Notes: generated by a model from the sequence alone, not told the origin. Positions 29,902 to 38,382 are shown, numbered from the stretch's first letter. The stretch: 40,759 nucleotides of DNA from Candidatus Saccharimonadota bacterium (GCA_017545595.1 JAFWLO010000007.1:1-40759), one strand, 5' to 3'. Made by a program: numbers and translations.

Positions 29902-32832
29902 ATGAAAGGTCATTTCTCCCCGAAATCTTCTATCTTTTTTGTCATCGGCTTTTTTATTCTCTTTTTCTGTTTCAAGTCCGCCAGATCCGCCTCCGCCGCG
30001 ACCTCACTGACCGAAGAACAACGTCGCTTTTACGCTCTAAACAACATCTTCGCCATCGGCGACTGCACCCCTGGCGCCAGTTTCCAAATCTCCGGAACTC
30101 CAGTCTCCGGCTCCGTCTTCCAAGCCACCCCATATTCCGACCTCACCGAAGGACAACTCCGAGGCATCATGGCCGCCGTTAAGGAAGAAAACGCCGGAAA
30201 TTTAAACGCTATCCGTTACCAAGCTTCCATTATGGCGAATCTAGTCGAACGCGACCACCCCGACTGGGCAGGAAAGGGCGATAAACTTATCGAATATGCC
30301 TCGACGACTTGGTTCGCTGCGAACACTAAAGCCACTATCACTAACCAAGAATTCTCCGACTACACCGCCGAAGAAATGCAAGCCGTCGTCGAAGTTCTTA
30401 AAGAAGGGAAGCGCGCTCTCCCGACTTACATCGACGAGCACGACCAAGTAGAAGATCTCGCCTCCGTCAAAATAAACGGAGAAGACAAAGATAAAAACAC
30501 CATATCTAGCTACGTTAAAGACCAAACCACCATAAATAATATATACGAGTCGACCTACACCTTCTATGATTGGGCAAACCCAAACGGGACAGTCATCAGT
30601 AGCTCTTCGGAGGGGAACGGAACGGGCGATGTTTATGGCTACACCGGTAGCGCCGGAAGTCCGAGCTCTTCTAGTTCCTCCTCTAGCCCCTCCTCGTCAG
30701 AAGCCACAGGAACAGAAACCTCCGCCGTCTCTGACACCCCTTCCGAATCCTCGTCCGCCCAAACTGGAACCGAAGAAACCTCCGCTGTCGAAGGAAACTC
30801 TTCTGGAGGCTCATCTCTCGGGACTTCCGGGACAATAAACACCACTTCTTCCGGCTCCGCCGTAAATTACAAGGGCGACAAAGTCCTCGAAGATTCCGAC
30901 ATCGCAAAAATCAAAGAGCTCCAACCTCTCTACGAAGAAGCCGTAAAAGGAACGAACGTCCCTTGGCAAGTCCTCGCAACTATCCACTATCGCGAGCACA
31001 GCCTCAGCAAAGAAAACGCTTCAAACGGCCAAGGTATCTTCCAGCTCTATGACCATTATATCGCCGGAGAAACCTTCCCAACTTCCGGCGAAGCCTCCGA
31101 CGAAGAGTTCATTCGCCAAGCTAAAATGGCCGCCGAAGATTTCGCAAAAGCCATCCCGGACAAATACAACATCAACAGTGCCGAAGGCATAAAATTCGGC
31201 TTCTTTGCCTATAACGGACAAGCCGACGCCTACAAGGCTCAAGCCTTAGCTCTCGGCTTTTCTCAAGACGGCGCAGACATCGGCGAAGGCTCTCCTTACG
31301 TCATGAATCGCTACGATGCCCAACGCGACCCGACTGCCGGAGCCGACAAATGGGGTCAAATAAAATCCGACGGTGGCGGAATCGAATATCCCGCAAACAA
31401 TGATTTTGGCGCCTTTGTAGTTTACACCGCCCTAACCGGAGGAGCCTGGTCCTCGACCGGCGGAACGACAAACGCCATCGACGCCTGCGATTCCGCATCC
31501 CTCGTCGACGGAAACAGCACCGGCGGAAACGGTGGCGAACTTATCGCCGCAAAAGCCCGCGAGCTCGCCTGGTCCGACACAAGCCACTACAACGAAGTCA
31601 ATCCTTCCTTCCTAGCTGCCGCCAAAGCCCTCGGAGAGGGAACGAGAAACTACTGCGGTGGCGATGCCGAACTCGACTTCGCTCAAGATTGCGGTATCTT
31701 CGTCTCGACCGTCGTTCGCTCAACCGGCATCGATCCTGACTTCCCAAAAAGCTACACCCCCGACCTCGAACACCACATGTCAAATTCTAGCCTCTGGACA
31801 GAAATAGAAAACACTGGAAGCGAAGATAATCTCCTCCCTGGAGACATCTTCGTCGTAAACGCCGGTAGCCATGGCTACGGTTCAAAAGAATACCCTGACG
31901 GAGGCGGAGGCGGCGCCGGTCACATCTTCATCTATCTCGGAGGAGAAGACAAAACCGCAAGTGCTTCGCTCTGCGGTCGCTCCGGAAACCTCAAAGAAGA
32001 CGTCCAATTCTCAAGCTCCGGAACCCAATATCGCATTTTCCGCTCAACCGTCCAATCCGGAATCTCCGGTGGCTCCGTCGGAAGCTTCGACGAAGAACTG
32101 AAAGCCCTCGAAAAAGACGGAAGAAAAGTCGGCGCTGCCGTCGCCGCTCCCGGAACAAAAGATGTTTCCCAGGTTCAAGTTGGTGGCTCCTGGCTTACAG
32201 GTCGTGCCTGGTCCACTATAAAAGTCCCACTCTCCATCGCCGCTACTCAGAAAAACGCCTCAACCGGCTCCGTAACCGATCCATACGGAGAAACCTGCTC
32301 TCACGATCTCAGTTCCGCAATCAACGTTGCCATTACCCAGTCCAACAACTGCGGAGCTTGGTGGCTCTGGACCGCCCTCGGCGGCGACAATTCCTCCGCT
32401 GCTGATTCCGTCACTTCCGTAATAAAATCCGGCGGAGACTCCGGAACAACCGTCGTCAGTTCAGGTGACGGAAAAAGTCTAACTTCCGGAAAAACCGAAT
32501 GGTCTCTCGCTGGCCAAGCTATCTTTGCCGCGAACATGGCTTCCATCTCTGGCGCCTCCTCCGTCATGTCAGAAATGAAAGTCCACAACGCGAGCGACGG
32601 CTCCTACGGCCTCAACATCTACGATTCCGCCATGACCAAAGGCGGCTGGGGTTCAGACGACGGTGGAGCGACTCGTCAGTTCGGAATCGTAAAAGTCTCA
32701 GACGGAAAATGTATGGCCGTCGCCATCGGAACAAACGGAAACGCCCAATTTTCCACCCTCACCGCTATTGTCAGTGTGCTAAATAATCATGCGGACAGCC
32801 TCCCAACTGGAAGTTGCCCCTCAGGGTTCTAA
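29902..32832 (+). CDS. Four-module secreted murein enzyme: N-terminal module, SLT-like, NlpC/P60-like, serine beta-lactamase-like
   Basis: The 976 residues read as follows. Signal segment 10-33; motif RFYALNNIFAIGDC (42-55). Module A (about 75-245) is unassigned, with LTEGQLRGIMAAVKEENAGN. A Ser/Thr/Glu linker spans 250-325. Module B (about 333-520) resembles lytic transglycosylases: VPWQVLATIHYREHSLSKEN with GQGIFQLYD. Module C (about 545-715) resembles NlpC/P60 or CHAP amidases: QDCGIFVSTVV (Cys597), LLPGDIFVV, GHIFIYLGG (His674). Module D (about 728-965) resembles class A beta-lactamase/penicillin-binding folds: S771-T-I-K774, S814-N-N816 and K913-G-G. Domains B-D would cut or remodel peptidoglycan. 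The last module could be a carboxypeptidase, a beta-lactamase or an inactive binder. Confidence 0.8.
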   Translation: MKGHFSPKSSIFFVIGFFILFFCFKSARSASAATSLTEEQRRFYALNNIFAIGDCTPGASFQISGTPVSGSVFQATPYSDLTEGQLRGIMAAVKEENAGNLNAIRYQASIMANLVERDHPDWAGKGDKLIEYASTTWFAANTKATITNQEFSDYTAEEMQAVVEVLKEGKRALPTYIDEHDQVEDLASVKINGEDKDKNTISSYVKDQTTINNIYESTYTFYDWANPNGTVISSSSEGNGTGDVYGYTGSAGSPSSSSSSSSPSSSEATGTETSAVSDTPSESSSAQTGTEETSAVEGNSSGGSSLGTSGTINTTSSGSAVNYKGDKVLEDSDIAKIKELQPLYEEAVKGTNVPWQVLATIHYREHSLSKENASNGQGIFQLYDHYIAGETFPTSGEASDEEFIRQAKMAAEDFAKAIPDKYNINSAEGIKFGFFAYNGQADAYKAQALALGFSQDGADIGEGSPYVMNRYDAQRDPTAGADKWGQIKSDGGGIEYPANNDFGAFVVYTALTGGAWSSTGGTTNAIDACDSASLVDGNSTGGNGGELIAAKARELAWSDTSHYNEVNPSFLAAAKALGEGTRNYCGGDAELDFAQDCGIFVSTVVRSTGIDPDFPKSYTPDLEHHMSNSSLWTEIENTGSEDNLLPGDIFVVNAGSHGYGSKEYPDGGGGGAGHIFIYLGGEDKTASASLCGRSGNLKEDVQFSSSGTQYRIFRSTVQSGISGGSVGSFDEELKALEKDGRKVGAAVAAPGTKDVSQVQVGGSWLTGRAWSTIKVPLSIAATQKNASTGSVTDPYGETCSHDLSSAINVAITQSNNCGAWWLWTALGGDNSSAADSVTSVIKSGGDSGTTVVSSGDGKSLTSGKTEWSLAGQAIFAANMASISGASSVMSEMKVHNASDGSYGLNIYDSAMTKGGWGSDDGGATRQFGIVKVSDGKCMAVAIGTNGNAQFSTLTAIVSVLNNHADSLPTGSCPSGF

Positions 32833-32833
32833 A

Positions 32834-33514
32834 ATGCAAGAAAACAACTTTCTCTCAAACATTTTCCAGTCCTCTCCAAGCGAACAAGACGGCTCTCTTA
32901 AGCCTAAAAACATCTTCCTCCTCGTCCTGGTTTCCATCGGAATTTTCTCTATCATTCTTCTCGTTATCCTTCTCACCTTCCTCTCCCGCTTCCGCTACTC
33001 GACTCTAAACCTGACTTTCTCCCCCCTCTCCGCCGTCGCAACAATCGACGGAACTCAAGTCTCCTCCGGCGCTGTCCATATCTCCCCAGGAACCCACCAA
33101 ATAACCATAGAAAAGTTCGGCTTCGAAACAAAAACCGAAACTTTCACCCTCTCCGCCGGACAATCCCGCGACTTCTCCGTCATGCTCTCCCCCTCAGAAG
33201 ATTTCACAAAATCCTGGTATTCCTTCCATCCCGAAGATGGAAAAATCAGCGAACAAATCGGTGACAAATCCGCCGACGACTTCACTGCTAGCTTAGAAAA
33301 AACCTATCCCTTCGCCTCTAAACTTCCCATAAAAACCGCCAACTTCCAAATCTACCGCTCTTCATGCAACGGGGAAGTATGCTTCACCATTTCCGCCTCC
33401 TCCGAACACCTCGACGAGGCTCTCAACTATTTCAAATCTCGCCTTTATTCCGATCTCGGAAGCCTCAACATCGTTTTTAAAGATTATCACAATCCATTCA
33501 AGGGGGAGGGCTAA
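32834..33514 (+). CDS. Membrane-anchored PEGA-domain protein 1
   Basis: I start at the ATG at 32834 (226 residues), two bases after the previous stop; an upstream in-frame ATG would overlap the hydrolase gene. One membrane helix (about 26-50) follows a short cytoplasmic part. A PEGA domain follows (about 53-120: LSAVATIDGTQVSSGAVHIS then PGTHQITIEKFGF), and then a C-terminal domain with NFQIYRSSCNGEVCFTISAS, helix LDEALNYFKSRL and strand LNIVFKDY. PEGA domains are surface beta-modules often found with envelope proteins. It is in line with the following two genes. Confidence 0.82.
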   Translation: MQENNFLSNIFQSSPSEQDGSLKPKNIFLLVLVSIGIFSIILLVILLTFLSRFRYSTLNLTFSPLSAVATIDGTQVSSGAVHISPGTHQITIEKFGFETKTETFTLSAGQSRDFSVMLSPSEDFTKSWYSFHPEDGKISEQIGDKSADDFTASLEKTYPFASKLPIKTANFQIYRSSCNGEVCFTISASSEHLDEALNYFKSRLYSDLGSLNIVFKDYHNPFKGEG

Positions 33515-33904
33515 ATGCAAACTCTAAAACAAAACAAAAAACTTCTAATCGTCGGCATCATCTCAATAGTTATTATCCTAATCATCTGTCTTTTTAGCCC
33601 CTTCGGAACTTCCGACACAAGTTTATGCCTAAAACTCAAACTCGCTTCAGAAAAATCATCCCTCGAGGAGTCCTTAAAAGGGAATTACTCCTTCCTTCCC
33701 AGTCTAGAAATTAAAAAGCTCCTCATCATAAAAAACAACAAATATCTCGGCGCCACTTTTTCCTACGAAGGCGCAACCTATCGCGCTCTGCTAGTTAGAA
33801 AAAACGACTCTTGGATTGTTCATTCCACTCCCTCTCTTATTCTCGCTTATTCCGATTTCCCCGACGTCCCTAAGGAAGTTATAAAAACAATTAACAATAT
33901 GTAG
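33515..33904 (+). CDS. Small membrane-anchored protein, hypothetical
   Basis: The 129-residue protein has one membrane helix (about 10-27, LLIVGIISIVIILIICLF) and a small extracytoplasmic domain with YSFLPSLEIKKLLIIKNNK and YRALLVRKNDSWIVHSTP strands. I recognise no family. The ATG directly follows the stop of the PEGA gene, with a GGGGGAGGG purine stretch as ribosome-binding site in the end of that gene. Confidence 0.72.
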   Translation: MQTLKQNKKLLIVGIISIVIILIICLFSPFGTSDTSLCLKLKLASEKSSLEESLKGNYSFLPSLEIKKLLIIKNNKYLGATFSYEGATYRALLVRKNDSWIVHSTPSLILAYSDFPDVPKEVIKTINNM

Positions 33905-33912
33905 GTTTAACT

Positions 33913-34554
33913 ATGTCATTTCTCAAAAAACACCCAATCCTCTCAACAATAATTTTCGTCCTCGTCGCCTCCATTCTAATTTCCGCCATCATCATCTTCG
34001 TCGACTCTAGTCGTGACAGGACCGCAACCGTTTATATCTCCGTCGCCCCTCAAGGTGCAGAAATCTCTTTCTCCGGAGAAGAAACTCTAACCAACAATTC
34101 TACAAACCGCCTAAACCCCGGAACCTACACGATTTCCGCCTCCCTCCCTGGTTACGAAACAGAGTCGAGAACTTTCACCCTCGACCCAAACGGCTCCGAA
34201 AGTATCATTCTCCCCCTCCTTCCAACAAACAACGATTTCTCCGCCTACGAAAAAAATTTCGACGACCTCTACGATCTCCGTTTTTACTCCTCAAAAAACC
34301 CCGACAACTCCGCCGTCTCTAAGTTCCTCATGGGTTACGACAAAAAAGCCACAATAGAATCCGTCCTCCCTCTATATCGCTACGAGCCAGTGGACTATTA
34401 TTATGTCTTCTTTAAAACCAACGAAGATGCCTGCGAACGCCTCTTCTGCCTAGAAATCGGCGCCCACACCGATTCTGCCTATTCCGCCGCCCTCCGCGAC
34501 ATCGCCTCTCACGGCTACAATCCTTCCGATTACGAAATCGTCCGCTCCCGCTAA
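33913..34554 (+). CDS. Membrane-anchored PEGA-domain protein 2
   Basis: The 213-residue protein has one membrane helix (about 10-30), a PEGA domain (about 36-104: YISVAPQGAEISFSG then LNPGTYTISASLPGYETES), and a C-terminal domain with VDYYYVFFKTNEDACERLFC, helix AYSAALRDIASHG and strand DYEIVRSR, the same order as the proteins at 32834 and 28991. Cys pairs occur before the final helix in both PEGA proteins. Its stop is only three bases from the stop of convergent recF, with no room for a terminator. Confidence 0.82.
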   Translation: MSFLKKHPILSTIIFVLVASILISAIIIFVDSSRDRTATVYISVAPQGAEISFSGEETLTNNSTNRLNPGTYTISASLPGYETESRTFTLDPNGSESIILPLLPTNNDFSAYEKNFDDLYDLRFYSSKNPDNSAVSKFLMGYDKKATIESVLPLYRYEPVDYYYVFFKTNEDACERLFCLEIGAHTDSAYSAALRDIASHGYNPSDYEIVRSR

Positions 34555-34557
34555 ATT

Positions 34558-35568
34558 TTATTCAATATCTTCAACCGCCCCCACGCTCGTAATAATCACC
34601 TGATTCTTTTTAAAGTTCCGAACGAGCGCTTTTTGTCGCGTCTCGTCTAGCTCAGAAAACACATCATCAAGTAACACTACCGGGCTTTTTCCGAGAACTT
34701 CTTTCACCATCTCCGCCTCGATAAATTTCAGTGCAATAACAATCGACCGAACTTCTCCTCGACTCGCCGACCCGTCCGCCTCTGTTTTATTAAACAAAAA
34801 CTTATAATTATCCCTATGCACCCCAAAACTCGTATGCCCCACGATCGAATCTCTCTCAAACCTTCCTTCAAGCTCCCTAAAATACCCATTTTCATCCACC
34901 TCCGCATCTTTCTCGAGCCTAATCAAGATTTCATCCTCATTATCTGCAATCGAACGATAAATATCTGTAAGCTTCTTATTAATGTTTTCCACAAGTTCAA
35001 CCCGACTTTTCCACAAGTCCACCCCCAATCTACTCAAAAGCACATTCCAAGAAAACAACTCTTCCTTCTTTAAAAACTCTTTTTTAAGAAGCTCATTTCG
35101 TTGTTTTAATGCTTTATTATATTTAGACAGGGAACTACTATACCTATCGCTCAGTTGCGCAAAAAACCTATCGAAATAATCGCGCTTCCTACTCGGGCTC
35201 GCCCCGACAATGTTTAAATCATCCGGTTCGAACAACACAATCGGATATTTATATTTTTTTGGCAACCTCGCCGTCTTTTTTTCTCCTGCAAAAAATGTCT
35301 TTTTTCCACTCTCTGCCTCATAAGTTACAACAACTTTTTCTCCGTCAACGTATTCAAGTTCTACTCGATAAAATTCCGCTCCTCTCCGAATAATCTCCCG
35401 ATCGACCGCCCTAAAACTTTTCCCCCTCGTTGTCTCAACAATCGCTTCTAAAATCGAAGTTTTCCCACTTCCATTTTCTCCAGAAATCATCGTCGTTTCT
35501 TTCCAACACGACAACAAAAACTCCTCATGACATCTAAAGTTATTTAATTTTACAGATTTTATAATCAT
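34558..35568 (-). CDS. recF: DNA replication/repair protein RecF
   Basis: The 336-residue SMC-like ATPase has the N-terminal INNFRCHEEF-type start (VKLNNFRCHEEFLL), Walker A MISGENGSGKTSILEAI, the RecF helix RDYFDRFFAQLSDRYSSSLSKY, the signature ASRGEVRSIVIALK, and Walker B SPVVLLDDVFSELD. It loads RecA at single-strand gaps together with RecO/RecR. Start overlaps the dnaN stop by one base. It is slightly shorter than usual (about 360). Confidence 0.95.
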   Translation of the reverse strand: MIIKSVKLNNFRCHEEFLLSCWKETTMISGENGSGKTSILEAIVETTRGKSFRAVDREIIRRGAEFYRVELEYVDGEKVVVTYEAESGKKTFFAGEKKTARLPKKYKYPIVLFEPDDLNIVGASPSRKRDYFDRFFAQLSDRYSSSLSKYNKALKQRNELLKKEFLKKEELFSWNVLLSRLGVDLWKSRVELVENINKKLTDIYRSIADNEDEILIRLEKDAEVDENGYFRELEGRFERDSIVGHTSFGVHRDNYKFLFNKTEADGSASRGEVRSIVIALKFIEAEMVKEVLGKSPVVLLDDVFSELDETRQKALVRNFKKNQVIITSVGAVEDIE

Positions 35569-36674
35569 TACGATTTGAGTGGCATTATTATATGTGTATA
35601 TTTATCACTTTTCTCATTTTTTACAATAATCGGCGCCAACTTTCCGGAAAATCCCAATTTAACCTTTTCTTCATCAAGCACATTTAGCGCATCCATTAAA
35701 AACCTCGAATTAAGCGTAACCCTCTCGTCTTTCGGAATATCCGTTTCTATCTCTGAGTCGTTTTCTCCATACTCATTCGCAACCGACCCAACAGAAAACG
35801 TTCCTGTCGCTGTTTTCGCCTCTAGAACTATCGACCCTCCGACCTCTCTTGCAAATAACGCCGCAAGTTTCGTAACTCTTATAAGTTCTTTCTTCTCCAC
35901 AACAATCTCCGCCTCGCTTTCTTTCGGAATCAGCTGACGATAATCCGGGAAACTCCCTTCAATCAACTTCGAAGTTATTTCTATCTCACCAATCCTGAAA
36001 ATAACTTGCGCCTCATCAAACAAAATCTCAACCTCCTCCGCTTCTTCACTCATCGACCTCATCACTTCCGCAAGGGAACTAGTAGGCACAATCGCTTTTA
36101 TCTCACTCTCGACTTTCTCAATAAACTTTCTCTCTGCAAGTCTATATCCGTCCGTCGAAGCGATATAAAGTGCCCCCTCATCCGTATTAAAATACACCCC
36201 CGTAAGTGCCGGTCTAGTTAAATCATTTGAACTCGCAACAATAACTTGATTTACTCCGACCTTAAACTCATCCACCCCCATCCTAAATCTCACCGCTTTA
36301 TCCTCATCAATCTCCGGAAGCTCAGGAAAATCATCTGCCGGCGTCCCATTAAACGTCGACTTATACCCCTTCGACTTCACCGCAATTTTCGTTCCGTCAA
36401 CAGAAATATTAACTATATTCCCCTTAGGAAGGTTAGAAACAAACTCCGCTATAAGTTTCGCTGGAACAGTAATGACTCCATTTTCGCTTTTACTAACTGG
36501 CAAATAGACAACAACTGCCATATTCAAATTTGTTGTGGTTAAACTAACTTTTCCTTCATCCGCCCTAATTAAAACATTACTAAGTATCGGAAGTCCAGAT
36601 TTGCTTCCTCCTGCAACTCTACTTACTATATTTAATGCCTTAGATAGTTTCCCAGAATCAACTTCAAGCTCCAT
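35568..36674 (-). CDS. dnaN: DNA polymerase III beta subunit (sliding clamp)
   Basis: The 368-residue protein has normal clamp length and three repeated domains. Recognisable stretches are LSKALNIVSRVAGGSKSGLPILSNVLI, VPAKLIAEFVSNLPKGNIVNI, SNDLTRPALTGVYFN, YRLAERKF, FPDYRQLIPKE and the C-terminal LAPIIVKNEKSDKYTHIIMPLK. It tethers polymerase III to DNA. An AAAGGAGA ribosome-binding site precedes the ATG. Confidence 0.97.
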   Translation of the reverse strand: MELEVDSGKLSKALNIVSRVAGGSKSGLPILSNVLIRADEGKVSLTTTNLNMAVVVYLPVSKSENGVITVPAKLIAEFVSNLPKGNIVNISVDGTKIAVKSKGYKSTFNGTPADDFPELPEIDEDKAVRFRMGVDEFKVGVNQVIVASSNDLTRPALTGVYFNTDEGALYIASTDGYRLAERKFIEKVESEIKAIVPTSSLAEVMRSMSEEAEEVEILFDEAQVIFRIGEIEITSKLIEGSFPDYRQLIPKESEAEIVVEKKELIRVTKLAALFAREVGGSIVLEAKTATGTFSVGSVANEYGENDSEIETDIPKDERVTLNSRFLMDALNVLDEEKVKLGFSGKLAPIIVKNEKSDKYTHIIMPLKS

Positions 36675-36984
36675 TTTGTCTCCTTTCTTTTAAAAACTTC
36701 CTTTAATAAATATATATTTAGTAATCATAGTAGTATGGTATGTGGAAAAAATGAATAACTCGGAAAACTTAACTATTCGCCCCAAATAACTTTTCCCACA
36801 CGCATTTAAAACTTTTTCGCAAAAACCGAACAAGTTCCCACAAAACCGAACACTTTCCCACAAAACCGAACAAACCGAACACGCCGATTTTTTGTTCTCC
36901 ACAGCCTTATGAACAAAAAATCCCGCCCCTCTCCACAGCATTTTCCACAAACTTTTCCACAAAACGCTCATTTTTACTCGATTT
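36675..36984. other. dnaA-dnaN intergenic region with repeats and DnaA-box-like sites; possible second part of the origin
   Basis: These 310 bases hold no convincing gene. They contain TTTTCCACA at 36941-36949 and 36953-36961, its complement at 36741-36749, a TTTTCCCACA at 36791-36800, and the ACCGAACA repeat array described separately. In many bacteria the region between dnaA and dnaN is part of oriC. Confidence 0.6.
36821..36881. repeat. Iteron-like ACCGAACA array
   Basis: ACCGAACA occurs at 36825, 36845, 36865 and 36874. The first three are spaced exactly 20 bases apart in units of the form CAAAACCGAACA(A/C)(G/T)TTCCCA; the fourth is 9 bases on. The helical phasing suggests a protein-binding array. 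Confidence 0.75.
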
Positions 36985-38382
36985 TTACGCATAAATAGCT
37001 TCCTTTATTTGCTCGACCTGATCCCTCAGCTGTAAATTCGTTTTCTGATCCGTTTCAATCTTTCTTATCCCATTCATAACTGTCGTATGGTCCTTCACGC
37101 CAACTTCTGGCGCGATTTTTGTCGTGGACATCCCTAGTTCCTTGGAAAGAAGATACATCGCAACCTGTCTCGCGGTTTTTATATGTGCCACCCTACTTTT
37201 CCCAGTCATCTCGACCACCGTCAGATTATAATATTTAGCAACCTTCTCGACGACCTGCCTCGACGTTACTGCGCGCGTTCTTCGGACGACCGAACCCGAA
37301 ACATACCCTTCATTTATAAGCTCTAAAGGCGTCATGCCTTTGATTTCTGCCGTGAGCATAATTTTTTGGAACTCACCTTCAAGCTCGCGCACATTTGTTT
37401 TGACGTTTTCCGCGATAAATTCAATCGCCGCATCTTCAATTTCTTGTCCGAGATATTCCGCCTTTGCCTTAAGAATAGCGCATCTATCCTCAAACCCAGG
37501 AAAAGAAATGTCGTACGCCCCCGCACTCTCTAATCTCGAACTTAATCGAACGTCGAGAGTCTTTATTTCCTTAGGCAATCTATCGCAGGTTATTATTATC
37601 TGTTTATTTGCTTGATGTAAGTCATTAAATATATTAAAAAACTCTTCCTGACTCCTATCTTTTCCAATAATCATCTGAAAATCATCAATAATAAGAACGT
37701 CAAGTTTTTGATATTTCCTTACAAACGCATCTGGTTTATTTGCTTTAATCGAGTTAATAAATTCCGAATAAAAATGATTCATCGTCGCATAAAGGACTTT
37801 ATAATCAGGATATTTTTCCACGATAGCATTTCCGATTCCCTGAACAAGGTGGGTTTTCCCAAGCCCAGGCCCACCATAGAGAAAGAATGGGTTGTTTTTC
37901 TTCCCAGGTTCTGCAACTATCAACTTAGCAACCCCGGCTGCAAGTTCATTACTACTCCCAACAACGAAGTTATCCAGTGTATATTTAGAATTAAGCCCCG
38001 TCGAAGCTGTCCTTGCGCTATCTCTAACTCTCCCTAGTCCATTTACATAATCTCCAACCGAATTGACTCTCCCGCCCCCGCCGAGTTTTATACCATCCTC
38101 GCTCGTCACTTCTCTTGCGCGAACTCGTGTACCTCTATTAGAGGATTTAACGGTAAAATCTATCTGTTTCAACTCAATTCCATTATTTTTAAACGCTTCC
38201 ATGAGCATTGTTCGATATTTTGAGTCGAGCTGTTTGGAAATAAACACGTTTGGCGTCCCAATAGTGGCGACACCTTCTTTTTTGTCAAGCGAGATAAGTC
38301 TAATGTCTTTGAACCAAATATGATTAGCATCAGAAACTTTGCTCTGAACCTCCGCTAAAACATTTTGGAACACATCAAACAT
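36985..38382 (-). CDS. dnaA: Chromosomal replication initiator DnaA
   Basis: The 465-residue initiator has the N-terminal helical domain, a Gly/Arg-rich linker, and the AAA+ core with Walker A YGGPGLGKTHLVQGIGN and Walker B LDVLIIDDFQMI. FPGFEDRCAILKAKA follows as sensor region, then the DNA-binding domain IV with ARQVAMYLLSKELGMSTTKI and signature VGVKDHTTVMNGIRKIE. In the last motif the usual GRDH is VKDH, so one arginine is replaced by lysine. AAAGGAGGT lies about 14 bases before the ATG with an AGGGG nearer. A TATAAT at 38416-38421 and a DnaA-box-like site at 38438 suggest autoregulation. Confidence 0.97.
   Translation of the reverse strand: MFDVFQNVLAEVQSKVSDANHIWFKDIRLISLDKKEGVATIGTPNVFISKQLDSKYRTMLMEAFKNNGIELKQIDFTVKSSNRGTRVRAREVTSEDGIKLGGGGRVNSVGDYVNGLGRVRDSARTASTGLNSKYTLDNFVVGSSNELAAGVAKLIVAEPGKKNNPFFLYGGPGLGKTHLVQGIGNAIVEKYPDYKVLYATMNHFYSEFINSIKANKPDAFVRKYQKLDVLIIDDFQMIIGKDRSQEEFFNIFNDLHQANKQIIITCDRLPKEIKTLDVRLSSRLESAGAYDISFPGFEDRCAILKAKAEYLGQEIEDAAIEFIAENVKTNVRELEGEFQKIMLTAEIKGMTPLELINEGYVSGSVVRRTRAVTSRQVVEKVAKYYNLTVVEMTGKSRVAHIKTARQVAMYLLSKELGMSTTKIAPEVGVKDHTTVMNGIRKIETDQKTNLQLRDQVEQIKEAIYA

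Noticed and set aside
32789-32833. Longer start for PEGA protein 1
   Set aside because: It would overlap the end of the hydrolase gene and add a non-conserved stretch before the short cytoplasmic tail; the ATG at 32834 directly follows the stop.
36821-36881. CRISPR-like short repeats
   Set aside because: The repeat is 8-10 bases with 9-20 base spacing, which suits a protein-binding array and not CRISPR.
36690-36992. 100-residue minus-strand frame between dnaN and dnaA
   Set aside because: It is made of the ACCGAACA repeats and TTTTCCACA sites, is Cys/Phe/Trp-rich without any family resemblance, overlaps the dnaA end, and has no ribosome-binding site; the region is better explained as origin DNA.
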